Below are positions 24,501 through 35,499 of a stretch of 64,000 nucleotides of DNA, one piece after another (the first letter of the stretch is position 1; each line of letters begins with the position of its first letter). The notes under the pieces were generated by a model. The model made no database searches. It saw nothing but the letters and a program-made list of their open reading frames with translations, and was not told where the DNA came from. Source of the stretch: Paragonimus westermani (taxonomy: Eukaryota; Platyhelminthes; Trematoda; Plagiorchiida; Troglotrematidae); contig QNGE01000432.1 of the NCBI GenBank assembly GCA_008508345.1, positions 124,001-188,000 of the forward strand, written 5' to 3'. The position numbers were made by a program, and so were the translations under genes.

Positions 24501-26125
24501 CACATTTTGCGTGCTGCTTTACATAGTAGATGGTCCAGTTGACACTGATCCGCATGACGCTTTTTCGGGACACAAGCTAAATTATGCAGTTCGTTACCCC
24601 AAGGCTTTCTATTCAGACGGTAATCTCTCGTACGTCCAGCAAACGTGTCGACCAATCAACGACAGAAATCCGCTCAGAAGTTAGAATAATACAATATAAT
24701 TTGGAAAATTGTTAAATTCCCTGCTGTTAATAAAAAAGAAGTCGCATTTGTTTCGAACTGCGTGAAATTGTTTGCATAGCACTAAGCATTTGAATCTTGC
24801 CACTTAGCCAGAAACAATTTTTCATTGAACGCCCTCTTCTGCACAATATTTCTCACTGAAAGCATTCTTTGTTCAATGAAAATCGGTGACTATATAGACA
24901 GCAAAATACAAGCTACCCAGTTCTATAAGGTTGGTAGTAATTCAGATGTTAAGTTATTCAGAAGGTTACGTGGTCAACTGGGAAGATGCTAATTCTATTG
25001 AAACTGGTTACGAAAACGTGAGAAGTAAATCCTTTTTCGCTAATAAAACCAGAATTACAAGTCTTCAACTGTTTTGTTGAAGTAACTTGTTTATGGTTTT
25101 GAAGAGATATGGAGGTATGAAATGAACAGAAGCAAACAGATCACCGTATTTCAGAATACCACCATAACCGGAGTTGCGAAGTAGCAGACCATTCTGCCAT
25201 GAAGTTCAACACAACGAGAATCGTTTAGCATCTAATCTACGTGGAGTCAACTAAACGAAGCTTTGCTAATTGTCACTTGCTCTCTTCATGGTGATTCACA
25301 GGAGAGGACATGTGAAAAGAATTCCGTTAAAACGTTTGACCGCGGGAACTTTCTCCATAACAACACTCCTCTTTTAACCGCTGAATCATCCGACGATCTT
25401 TTGGGTCAATCAACACAGCTTATTTCTACAAGCTTCACATACCAGCAGCTGACTTTAGGTCTGGCCCACCTTCCAACAAAACAATTAGAGTACCTGGGAC
25501 TCGCTTCTTTCTCTTCCCGTAAAGAATCACATTTTGCAATCACGTGAGCAGTGAGTCAGTGATTCGAGGCATTAACTTAGATCAACCTGCCGGGTATATT
25601 TTCTACCGAGCTGGCAATATGGGCAGTGTACTTGTATCCGTTGCTGCACCTGTTGTTGACCCTAAATTCGCCGTTCCACTGAGTTTGATGTAGGGAACCT
25701 CTATCGTACAAATAATTCACAGATTTGATAGTCTGTCATAAAATCAATACCGAACTTAAGCAGGCGATTTGTCCCAATTGATTATATGATATTGTTTTGT
25801 TTGTAGAAATATCGTGTTAGTGAGCTGCATTTCCGGAACAGCTTTCTGTTCTGCCAGAATTCATCAAAAGTTATAGATAGTTGCGAATAAGCACCAGTTA
25901 GATTTTATCCTTGACAAAAAGCAAACACTGAAGTTTAAATTAGAAAACTTCGAGAGATAAGCACTTTTTCCTCTCATAATTCACATACTTTCGTTTCGCA
26001 CAGTTCACAACTGAACATTGTCAGGCTGAATGCCCAAGAATCCGTTTTATTCCGTACCGTGTTATCACACCTACGGAGAAAATACATGGTTCAAGGTCAT
26101 TTGTGGTTGAGCAGGACGACTGTTT
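21501..26125. other. Intergenic, one weak splice-like signal
   Basis: A long pyrimidine tract ending TTTTTTTTTCAG lies at 21959-21970, followed within 8 bases by an ATG opening 70 codons (21978-22190). Other frames there are open too, because the sequence is T-rich. The 91-codon frame at 22841-23116 is open on both strands and has no domain. The 94-codon frame at 25263-25547 is unrecognised. No repeat family was seen. Confidence 0.4.
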
Positions 26126-26129
26126 GACT

Positions 26130-26300
26130 TCTGATTGTTAGAAATAGTGATGTCGTCGAGAGCTCGGATTGATTATTTGAACACTCGGATTTTCGACCAG
26201 CTTGACAATGGGGTTGCATACGTTTCATCACCGAACGAGGCGACATCACTACTGTGTACTTATTTCAGCGTATAAATTTCGACAATAAACTCCCTCATTC
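26130..26300 (-). mobile_element. Penelope-like element terminal (pLTR) fragment, degraded
   Basis: The minus strand aligns by eye with the terminal segment at 47.1 kb. Shared blocks are ATACGCTGAAA, then GATGTC-CCTCG, GGTGATGAAACGT-TGCAACC, then CAAGCT-G-CGAA and later TCAA-CCGAGCT. In the 47.1 kb copy these blocks hold a hammerhead-like core. Here the CTGATGA box has become AGTGATG, so the core is broken. No coding part of the element adjoins it. Confidence 0.65.
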
Positions 26301-26304
26301 AGAC

Positions 26305-29300
26305 AACCGAACACTTATAATATCACCTTGTTCGGTCGTAAAACATCTGCAATCTATATAACAGACTCGAAAAACAACTGAATATCGCACACGTTGGATG
26401 GTATTACACTTCATGTGATAACTTCATTATGTAAGTCAATACCAACCGTTTAGGGTACGAAAGAATGTACTAAAATTGTGAGTATTTATCTATCGTTTTA
26501 CGTTCTGTGAATAAAATGTTATTCTTGTACGGGATTCTGATGTCCAACTGAATGCAATGGTATTCAGTGAGACAATGAAAAATGGGTTAACACCCCACTT
26601 ACTTCCGCTTAACCCATAAGAATGTCACACCCGTTAGACGGTGGTTTAACCGATGGGGTTGCATCCACAATCCAGCAAACTACATAATTACGGTCGTTTA
26701 CTTCAGAGTTGGGTATCTAGTCTACGAATATGTTACTGTTAGGTCTGTCCTGCCTCTTAATAATAAAAGCAACTGTCCAACTGGATTTTTTGAGTGAATT
26801 GTTACAGTAAAACGGCCAATTTGCCAGCAAACTCCACTGCCGAACTCTGGTTGTAGGTATTTGTTGAAAAAAGAAATACAACTTGATTTTCATGGAGGGG
26901 GTTTAGTGTTGCATAGTTTACCCATGATTAACAACTTCGCCATTAACCCCGATGATGTGCTTTCGTTAAACCAAAACAACGGCTCAGGAAACAGCATTTT
27001 TGCAGTAAGTTTAACATGATGCATCTGCCTGACGGAGAAGACCCTCATGTTGTTTTAACTTATCTGCCCATTGTCAAGTCCTATCATACACTCAAGAATG
27101 TCTGCAAAACGATTGTTTCGTAGGCATTACTGGCTGCAGTAAAGAATGAAGTAACTACATCAATTAGGTCGTTCTGTTCAATTAAATATTTTATTCATTT
27201 TCAACGTTGGCAGCTGGATAAACATTTGACAGACAGTAGCTAAGTTTGCTAAATCTTCCTCGTGAGATACCTTCAATTATTCTAGTATCAAGAACATATG
27301 TGCATCAGCCGATAAACGACTTATTAAGCTGTACAGTTTTTCACATTGACTTAAAATAAAGGTAGTTTTTGCTGCAATGTCTATCGAAACTGTTGTTATA
27401 AATTGGATAATCAACAACATATGCCTCTGAAACGTTATTTGGTTTGACAGTGGAAAATACGAAAAATATCTCGTGTGTTGTGTCTTTTAACGAGCAAAAA
27501 TTTCATAACTGTCCAGAAATTAAAATGCTTTCGCTCAAAGCCACTGCTTAAATTCATAATTACGCCGTGTTTTCAGGTCGAATGAACTAAGTGCAACTGC
27601 ATGGTTGTTGAATCACGTAAACCGTAAACTCCACGCTAACCTGGGAGTAACCACTAAACAAAGTTGTAAGAGTTATCCCTCAGTGATGTTGTGTAAATTA
27701 TTGTTATCCCGTTAGCTGATTTTTCTCTCAATCATCGATATACACCCGTTTTCCCGAATCCGGTATCATGAAGCACGCACGAAATAAATTACTAAATATA
27801 TGTTTACCATACCCCTTTACTTCGGTCTGGAATAGGTTCTAGCACGTTCGTCCATCTTTTCTTAAAAGTCTCATTATCGAAAACATTTACATTCATTGCT
27901 TTATTTCCGGTGGAATTGTTTACAAACGATTTGCCGATACGGTTATGGCAGGTTGCTGGTCCTTAATTTAGTTAATGTCGGTGTACACATTACATTTACT
28001 GTATTAATTCCCATATAAGGCACGTCGACAAAATGCTGCTCTATACTAACTGTACCTAGTTCACATATTTATAATTGCGCGAACTCTTCTTATTCTAACT
28101 TTCACTTTCCTTTTCTGAAAAATATTGCTAAGTTCAGCTCGGCTTTTCCCAGCGAGTTACTTAGCTGACACCGGGAAAGTACACAGGAACTTGTTAGCTT
28201 TCGTGAGGAGTGGCAAAATATTCTAGCTCAATAAGCCTGCATTGGTGAATCACTGATTCGAAAGCAGCTAAGCTTTGGACAACGACACATGTTATTGACG
28301 AAGAGAGAATAAAGGGGAAGGGGGCAAACGTCTGTGAAAATTGTCTGGCTACTTTTGTCAGAATCCTTTTGCAAACGATCGACTCGCAAAGTAACACACC
28401 GATTATTGCCCAGAAATCATTCGTTCTTGAAATTGTCGTTCTACAGAGACCATAGTACAAATATTTGTAGCAACAGGTGACCGGCGTTAGATTAAACATC
28501 CTCTATTGAAGTGTTACAAATGTAGTTTTACCTACTTTCAGTAATATTTCGCATATTCCCGGCCGGGATTCACAAAGGTGGTTCAATACAAGCAACTTAT
28601 AAATTTAAGTACAGTTTTAATATTGTAAATTCGAGGGAGATGAACAAATATTTACGTCAGTTGACGATGAAACACTCTTGATAGCGTGTAGTACACGCGG
28701 GAGAGTAACACGCAGTGATAATAAGACTTCCTAACAGAAACCCTACAGAACGCCTGATCCCTTATTTATAAAAGAAAACAGAATGATATCTGGCAAACTC
28801 TTTCCGAAGATGCTGATGTAGTCAGTAACTAACTTACTTTACGCTTATAGCCGAAATATCCCAAGTAAAAGCGGTTACACCTGATCAAGTCGACGGCCGA
28901 CCTTTTTATCGTCAAGCCCAACGTGTTGTTCGCATAAGGTCATTTGGCTGAGCTGACACAAAGCCGTCGCAACTGTTAAACCAGGCGAAGTGTTACAGTT
29001 CGTCAAACACAACCAGAAACGGAAGTATGAGGCCACCAGATCTTTCGGCAACACATTCACTAGTAACGACCCCACAGGTACTGTTTTTATAGCAACTGAA
29101 GAAACATCCTTGAAGAACTTTGTACTGAATTTAATTCAAAAATCTTTAGTGGAGAACACAGTAAGCACAGATGTATAATAAATAACGGCGACGAAATTGC
29201 ACGACCAACGCAGATTGTTGTAGGACTTATAGACGATAGTCCTGCTGGCCTTTAGCTGACGGCGCTGATATCAGTTAGTGTATGAACCACCAAAAGCTCA

Positions 29301-31000
29301 TCTTTTAGTTGCAGCCAGCAGTATCGTTGGTCTGAATTTGGAACAATCGTTAAGTGACTGAGATCCACTTTACCAATATTTCATTCTTTAACTGTCCCCT
29401 ACACGGTACGCCAATAACCAAACAGATTAACTGGAAGAGTGGTCAGAAGGGAGGGCTTTGTCATTTATGACTGTTATAAATTTGTGCCAGAATACTAGTA
29501 TTAACAGTAGAACTTTGCTGCAATTCGCGTCAGCGGACCTAATTATGGGCATGTGCGTGCATGTAATGTTCTGACGTGATAATCAGTTGCTTAACCGATC
29601 GGTTTCGTTCTGCGTCATGTCAGTGTTTGTTGATCAGACTCCTATATGTGTTCGAATCGCTGATTTGTAACTAATCATTTCATTCGTCATAGTCACTGCA
29701 TCTCTGTTGCGTGAGCTCTGCTCATATTCATTTGAAATACCCCATATTTCCGTGATATTTTGAAAGGCAGAAATAAAGGTGCCACTTAAAAGTGTGTCAT
29801 CCGTAACCCAAACGTGTTTTAAGTGAGTATTTATCGAGTCTACCCCAGTTTGCTCTACACTCGAGCAGTACACTTTAGAGAAAGCAACATTGGGTGACGA
29901 GAACCGACATCCTATTTAGAAAAGATATATCTCCTGGAGACGATATACAGAAAGCTTTACCTATTTTGACATTTTCAATGGTTAACTGAAAAAATCATTC
30001 AACGCCACATTCTTTTGTATCCAACAGATCAGTTTCCTGAGTGAACCTCTGAGAAGAAGCACTTTTCCTTAACTAATCAAACTTTGGAAACAAGAAAAAT
30101 AACCATGAAAACCGTTCCCATTCTTAAGAGTATGAAAATTGATCACAACAGACATAAGCTTAAACGCAGTTTTTAAAAAGCCTCATCACTAGGGCTATCT
30201 GGAAACCGAACAGCAACTATGTCCGGGTGAGCGGACAATTAGGTACGGAGTCCTGTGCCGGCAAGCTCATCCGCTTGACATCAAATTGTCTTTCGATTTG
30301 TCAACCACAAAGCAAAACTGATGTGGTCTGAAAACCAGACAAATTTGAAAGATATTGCCAAACCTCGCTGGTTTACCATTCCAACTGGTCAGCCGGAAAG
30401 TGGATTTTTGAAATAATTCGTTCACATAAGCAAAAATGAACCGTTGAAATGTTCCAGTGATAGCCGGACCGATAAACTTACCTTAAAATCGGACCATCAG
30501 ACGCAGGGCAGTTTATCACTGCTTGTATCTACCTCTAGTATTTTTAGACAAAAATGAGAATGTACATGAACCACCAAAATCCTCAGTCTGAGTAAACGAA
30601 TTAACCTGCACAATAGTGGCCATGTCGGTCAATTCATTGTTCTCGACGTTAAATTTAGTCTACGGTTAATGAGTTAGTTCAGCTTCGATCAAGCCAGGTG
30701 TGACCTTGACCTGGTTAAACTTCAGCGAGTACGATGTCGGTCTCAGCAGTTGTCCAACTCGTTATGTACTGGACCAATACTGTAATGTCAGTTGTGGTAT
30801 ACACTTTTATTCAACTTCAACACAACTCCCAGCCACTGTTTTCATTGTTCTCGGTTGTGAAACTCTTCCCATAACGGTTGTTCACCAGCCCAGCTTCCAA
30901 CATAGCACCGATCAAGTATAAATAGTGCCTTCTACAGTTTCCGGTGGTTACGCATGTTCTCACACTTTAACCGAAATTTCCAGTGTGAGAAAGTAAACCA
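26305..31000. other. Intergenic, no supported feature
   Basis: The longest frames are 101 codons (minus, 28194-28499) and 79 codons (minus, 29634-29873), neither recognisable. Two patches rich in GGGTTAA/TTAACCC-like words occur at 26583-26660 and 26901-26960. They are not tandem and are not telomeric repeats. Confidence 0.45.
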
Positions 31001-31011
31001 AGTTCAGATTT

Positions 31012-31700
31012 AAAACATTGACATCCCTTGATACACTTCACCGAATACGACAGAAGACACGTATCACGAGTAATTATCGTTCTCTTTACTCTCTCCAGTC
31101 ACGAAAATAAGACACTTGAATGTATGAGAATGTATAACAACAACAACAACGGAAACAACCAACCGCTGGTTCTACATGAAACTGGAGCTGTTATCAGATA
31201 GAGAGCAGACAGACTGCGTGAACGTATAGGGCCGCACTGCGAGTGTCGATTAGTTTTGCCATGGAGAAAGCAAGCATTTCAAGGTTCCGATTGTGTAATA
31301 ACGTTCGGAGTGAGCTGGCAGGGTCAAAAACGTAAACTATTTGCAGGGTATGATGTGCAGTAGATAAGGTCGGGCTTCAGCTCAGTCATTCTGTTGCCAA
31401 TGCCTGTTGTATCGTTGAGCACGCCAACGACCGAGGCATATGTTCGGCCATTCTATGCCGTAGGCATCGGTCTGTTCTAACAATACAGACGTCACCGCAA
31501 CTGGAAGTGAACTGATGGATTACAGGTGGGGCAGAAAATGTCGGTAAGTCACAATTATGAACAATTTAAGTGACAACCCTATGTTGTGAGTAGCAACCGC
31601 TATTCAGCTGCAGAGTATGTACAAGCTAGAATAGATTGTAACCGTCGATTTACGACAGTTGTGTTATGAAGACCTTCCAAAGTTTTCCGTAATATGTAAC
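31012..31700 (-). mobile_element. Penelope-like element 3' fragment (copy 1)
   Basis: This segment parallels 32742-33450 along its length, including the 3' non-coding tail (TTTAAAACA-TGA block) and the endonuclease region. On the minus strand around 31500-31430 it reads SCGDVCIVRTDRCLRHRMAEHMPR, the GIY-YIG start followed by RMAEH. The YIG core has decayed to CIV and frames are broken on both sides, so it is inactive. It is useful because it keeps a CGA arginine where the copy at 33217 has a TGA stop. Confidence 0.8.
31136..31150 (+). repeat. (AAC)5 microsatellite
   Basis: Five perfect AAC units lie inside the 3' non-coding tail of Penelope copy 1. The matching tail of copy 3 has an A-rich stretch there instead, so the expansion is specific to this copy. 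Confidence 0.85.
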
Positions 31701-31734
31701 AACCTATGAATGGACATGTGGACAAACATTTTTC

Positions 31735-32290
31735 GATACTTCAAGAAAAAAGAAGCCTATGTTTGTCCGAGTGCCGTTCAAGGGTGGCAGTGCCGCAGGA
31801 TGGCTGACGAACAGGCTCAACCAGGTAAACAATAGGATCTACATCACAGCCGAACTCCGTATCCAATCCACCGCACCTCCGGTACTCAAGTATTCCTACA
31901 AATATAGACGGACAGTTCAGACCTCGCCTAGGTGCATCTACTCTTTCTCTTGTACCTGCAGATTAGGCTATATTGGTCAGACATCAAGACAGCATTTGAA
32001 ATGCACTCGAGAAAACCATCCACGGTGGCAAAGACAGAAACACGATTGCCTGAAAGTACTATCTTCACTAATCTGACCAAACAATCCAAATGGTATACGG
32101 CATGCCAGGCAACTCATCAAAAGCCGTCCGATTTAAAACACTTTGTATTGTCGTTGCTATCGGAATCAAGCCGTTGGACCAGGTATTATGTTACCAAAGG
32201 CAATACTCATGTGTTACACCTACCATGGCCACAAATCCACCGGTTCCATGGCCAATACGTGTGGCCAAATCAATGGACGACAGCGAAGAA
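31735..32290 (+). pseudogene. Penelope-like element C-terminal fragment, plus strand
   Basis: The plus strand reads KKPMFVRVPFKGGSA (linker block after the RT), then PRCIYSFSCTCRLGYIGQTSRQ around 31930-31995, the zinc-ligand-like cysteines and GIY-YIG start. It then passes through frameshifts to SKAVRFKTLCIVVAIGIK (catalytic Glu region of the family replaced by Val) and ends in LHLPWPQIH at about 32214-32240, the usual Penelope C-terminal LPWP. The RT domain is absent. It belongs to a subfamily different from the minus copies on either side and lies in the opposite orientation, between copy 1 and copy 3. Confidence 0.8.
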
Positions 32291-32299
32291 CTAGACCAA

Positions 32300-32741
32300 T
32301 CAAGTCATCGCCAACTGATTGACCAGTGGCCTAGTTTCTGTGTCGTAAGTCCAATCGATATCTCGATGTTACTCTATTAATTTAATTTATAATTATTTCG
32401 GACTGAATATGACTTATTGAAAACATATGTTTGCCTATATGTTTTGATTTTCATTATCTTAATGGTCGTATTAAAAAAAGCTGCATATAACAAAAATTCC
32501 ACTGCATGAATTATAAGGCAGAACGTTCTTTCATTTCTTTGTTTGCAAAGGCGTTCGTGTTAAATGCTTTATGGCGAAAACTTTTTGAGATTAACTAATA
32601 GATACTCGAGGTAACTCCTTATAATCTCCATCAGTAAATTCCTTTTAAAGCGAGCGTTCACTCCCGGAAGAAGACTCTAAATTGAAGGTTAGATCGCAAA
32701 TATGTTACTAATTTCCTTTTCCAGAGCCAACTGATTTATAA
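32300..32741. other. AT-rich spacer between Penelope fragments
   Basis: This stretch has no coding frame with a motif. It is AT-rich (for example a run of A at 32472-32479) and may include the tail of the plus-strand fragment. Its exact boundary with copy 3 is uncertain. Confidence 0.4.
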
Positions 32742-32778
32742 ATTTAAAACACTGAGTTCCCTTGATCCAGTTCACCAG

Positions 32779-34187
32779 TAGCGATAGAAGACATACATCG
32801 CGAGATGTTAAAATTTCGTTTACTCTCTTCAGTCACGAACGTAAAACATTAGAATATATATGGCATAGGGTTAGCAACACAATAAAAAAACATTCAGCCA
32901 TTGGGTTTACATGAAACGAAGACTGTCGTCAGTTCCAGAGCAGACAGACTGCGTGAGTCAACAATGTATGCACACGCAAGGCCGGACGGTGAGTAGTGAT
33001 CAACACCGCCTCGGAGAAAGCAAGCAACTTGGGGTTCTTATTACGTAACAGAACTTGAACCGAGTTGGCCGGGTCAACAACGTGACCTGTTTCCATGATG
33101 CGCTTTGTGATGGATGAGGTCGGATTTCGTCTCAGTCGTTTTGTTGCCAATGCCCGTTGCGTCATGGGGTGTATTAACCACCTAGGCATATGTTCAGCCA
33201 TTCTTTGTCGTAGGCATCAATCTGTTTTGCCGATATAGATGTCACCGCAACTGCAAGTGAACTGATAGATTACATGTGAGACAGAACATTTCGGTAGGTC
33301 ACGATTACAAATAAGCTGAGTGACACTCCTAGTTGTGAGTAGCAACCGCAATTCATCCGCAGGGAGTGTGCGAGTTAGAGCATACTGTAATTTTTTACTT
33401 ACGTCGGTTGTGATGTGATCGCCTTTGAAGGGTAGGTTCAAAAAGACCTGCTTCTTGGGAACCGTACTCACGACAGTCTTTGTCAGTCCCTTCTGGCTGT
33501 GAACATCGATTAACTTCTCAGGGTATCCGTTTGCGTGCAGTACCTTTCTTAATTTCATCTCTTCTCCCTGTAAACAGTCATCGGTACATATCTTCCGGGC
33601 TCTATGAAACAGGGTTCGTACCAGGCCTCTTCTGTAAGTAATGGGCGCAAAAGAAGAGAATTGCAAATACTGACCGCTCCAAGTAGCTTTGCGGTGCACT
33701 GAGCGTTGTAATGAGCCATCGTGCCGTCTGTTAATTGAACTGTCTAGAAAATATAAACTGGTGTTTGTTTCCTCCTCATGAGAAACAGAAAGATTAGGAC
33801 GAACGGAGTTGAAGTGGTTTAGAAGTGAATCAAAATGAATATTAGTAGTAAGAATCAAAATATCATCTACAAATCGCTTATAAAGGCTGGCACCATCTAT
33901 AGCATCAGATAGTTTTAATTCAATCATTCCTAAAAATATATCTGCAAGTGTAGGGCCCAACGGGCTACCCATTGCCACACCATCAACTTGCTTACAGGAC
34001 GGTCCGCCGAAATCAAAATGGATATTCTCTGTACACAAAAGTATAAGTTCCTTAAGATAATCGACTGAGAAACAAAAAGGCAAATTTTGATGGGAAATAA
34101 AATCCTACATATTCTAATGTTTTACGTTCGTTACTGAAGAGAGTAAACGAAATGTTAACATTTCGCGATGTATGTCTTCCATCGCTA
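32779..34187 (-). mobile_element. Penelope-like element copy 3 with inverted flanking repeats
   Basis: A reverse transcriptase/GIY-YIG coding part lies between two 77-base inverted repeats, 32779-32855 and 34111-34187, which differ at only 4 positions. Penelope elements are known for terminal repeats (pLTRs) that may be direct or inverted and often combine with 5' truncation. Both fit here, since the coding region lacks the first RT motifs. The high arm identity suggests that this copy is younger than copy 1. Confidence 0.8.
32929..34083 (-). pseudogene. Penelope-like RT plus GIY-YIG endonuclease, one in-frame stop, 5'-truncated
   Basis: One reading frame of 384 codons runs from 34083 to the stop at 32929, broken once by TGA at 33219-33217. 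From the first Met: VDGVAMGSPLGPTLADIFLG at 33-52 is the RT block before the catalytic site; FVDD at 71-74 (33873-33862) is motif C with both Asp present. FLDSSINRRHDGS and the linker FLNLPFKGDHIT follow. CSCGDIYIGKT at 277-287 starts the GIY-YIG domain, which continues past the stop as RMAEHMPRWLIHP. RT motifs before residue 1, including motif A with the other catalytic Asp, are missing, so target-primed synthesis by this copy is not expected. Copy 1 shows CGA at the stop position, indicating a CGA to TGA change. Confidence 0.9.
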
Positions 34188-34289
34188 TTGATTTATAAAT
34201 CCTGTTTGGGCGTTCATCCCCGTTGATGAGTTGCCAGTTTTCATGTAGCACAACAGCTTCGGTAAGTAGCCAAGTTCAGACGTGAAAGC

Positions 34290-34372
34290 TTTCCGCTTGG
34301 CTCAACTGGTAAAACAATTGCCGCGTCTGTGTGTGCTGTTTCTGTCGTTGGTTCGAATCCACTCGTAGTCCA
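34290..34372 (+). repeat. tRNA-like sequence with pol III A and B boxes
   Basis: TGGCTCAACTGG (34298-34309) resembles a tRNA D-arm/A box, and GGTTCGAATCC (34350-34360) is a perfect B box at the right distance. The bases that would form the acceptor stem (34291-34297 and 34364-34370) do not pair, and the T stem has a mismatch. It is therefore not a convincing functional tRNA. It is more likely a tRNA pseudogene or the head of another SINE. It adjoins the outer end of Penelope copy 3. Confidence 0.55.
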
Positions 34373-34375
34373 GAT

Positions 34376-35499
34376 TTTCAAACATGAGCCTCCTCTAGTT
34401 TTTTTCAATCAAAACGGTTGGTCTCTGTTCACTGAGTGTTTTTAATGCGTAGCTTATTACATCGACATTCAAACAGCTCTAGACAGATCTACATACTTTT
34501 AATTGCGCGAACGCTTCTCAACGTTATTTTTGAGTCTTCTGGGCCATTTCTTCTAAAAGTGACCCAAATCGAAAAGAACCAGAGGTACGTAAGCCATTAC
34601 CATGATTTTCTTTTCACCTCGTGTGTTTGTGTGCTTCTGCTTATATTTCACGGAGCAAGAAGAAATTCCTCCCCAACCATAACGACATATCATGACACTA
34701 ACACAGGTCAACATAATTGTGAACTGTTATTTCTCAAAGGCTGGAGACTTAACCTCACCTACAGCTTCCAAACCGACGGAAGCCATGTAGAAAAAGTCCG
34801 TAGGAAATTCAGTCTAACTGACTGCTAACCAGTAATCAACCTACCGTTGGAAGCGCCGGACAATCTCAATAAATGAAGTCAGTTTTTGATAGCTAATCAA
34901 TCGAGAAAAAGACCGCAAATACGTGAAAGAAATACGTAGATGAGTATACGTCCGCTCTGCTCGGCTGGACGTGACCAAACAAGAGTGATCGCCACATAGA
35001 ACTGGATACGAATAACCATGACACGCAAAAAAAACCTCTGACCAGCTGCTATCGTTCTTAACCGTCGGATTCACGCTGCTCACTCATGTTCCTTTAATTT
35101 AACAATGTTGGCGTGTTATTATCCTGCCCGTTACGGCGAGGTTGAACCATGATACGGTGTGATGGCCCACGCATCATGTAACCAACACACTGACAGGGTC
35201 ACTCACAATAAATAAGTCAATAAGTATAGGTCTGTCAGAATATAGCCTCTTGGTCATTCAGGTTGGAAGTTGTAAAAAGGCCGGCATCTTGTTTCAAGAA
35301 AAATACCAGTTTTGATACATTGCACCCACACACTGCCTTCACGAGACAGGCTTTAGATCCAGAGGGCTCTGCTCATTCTGATATCTAGGTCTGAGAGTCT
35401 TGGTAGTATCTCAGCTCAAATACAACCAGGAATACTTACATCACCCATACTTTCATACTGCATCGGCCATCTGTTAGTATAAACCGGGTAACCCTATCT
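34376..35499. other. Intergenic, no supported gene
   Basis: A 130-codon frame (34436-34828) is the longest in the area, with no recognised motif and Ser/Leu-rich random-looking composition. The part from about 35100 may be the 5' region of the non-LTR element that follows, but nothing diagnostic is visible. Confidence 0.4.

Noticed and set aside
34134..34152. CTGAAGA and GAAA in the Penelope inverted repeat, as a hammerhead
   Set aside because: The eight bases between the boxes cannot form stem II beyond one pair, and stem I does not pair. The boxes are probably coincidental.
34290..34372. A functional tRNA gene
   Set aside because: A and B boxes are present, but the acceptor and T stems do not pair. 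It is called tRNA-like only.
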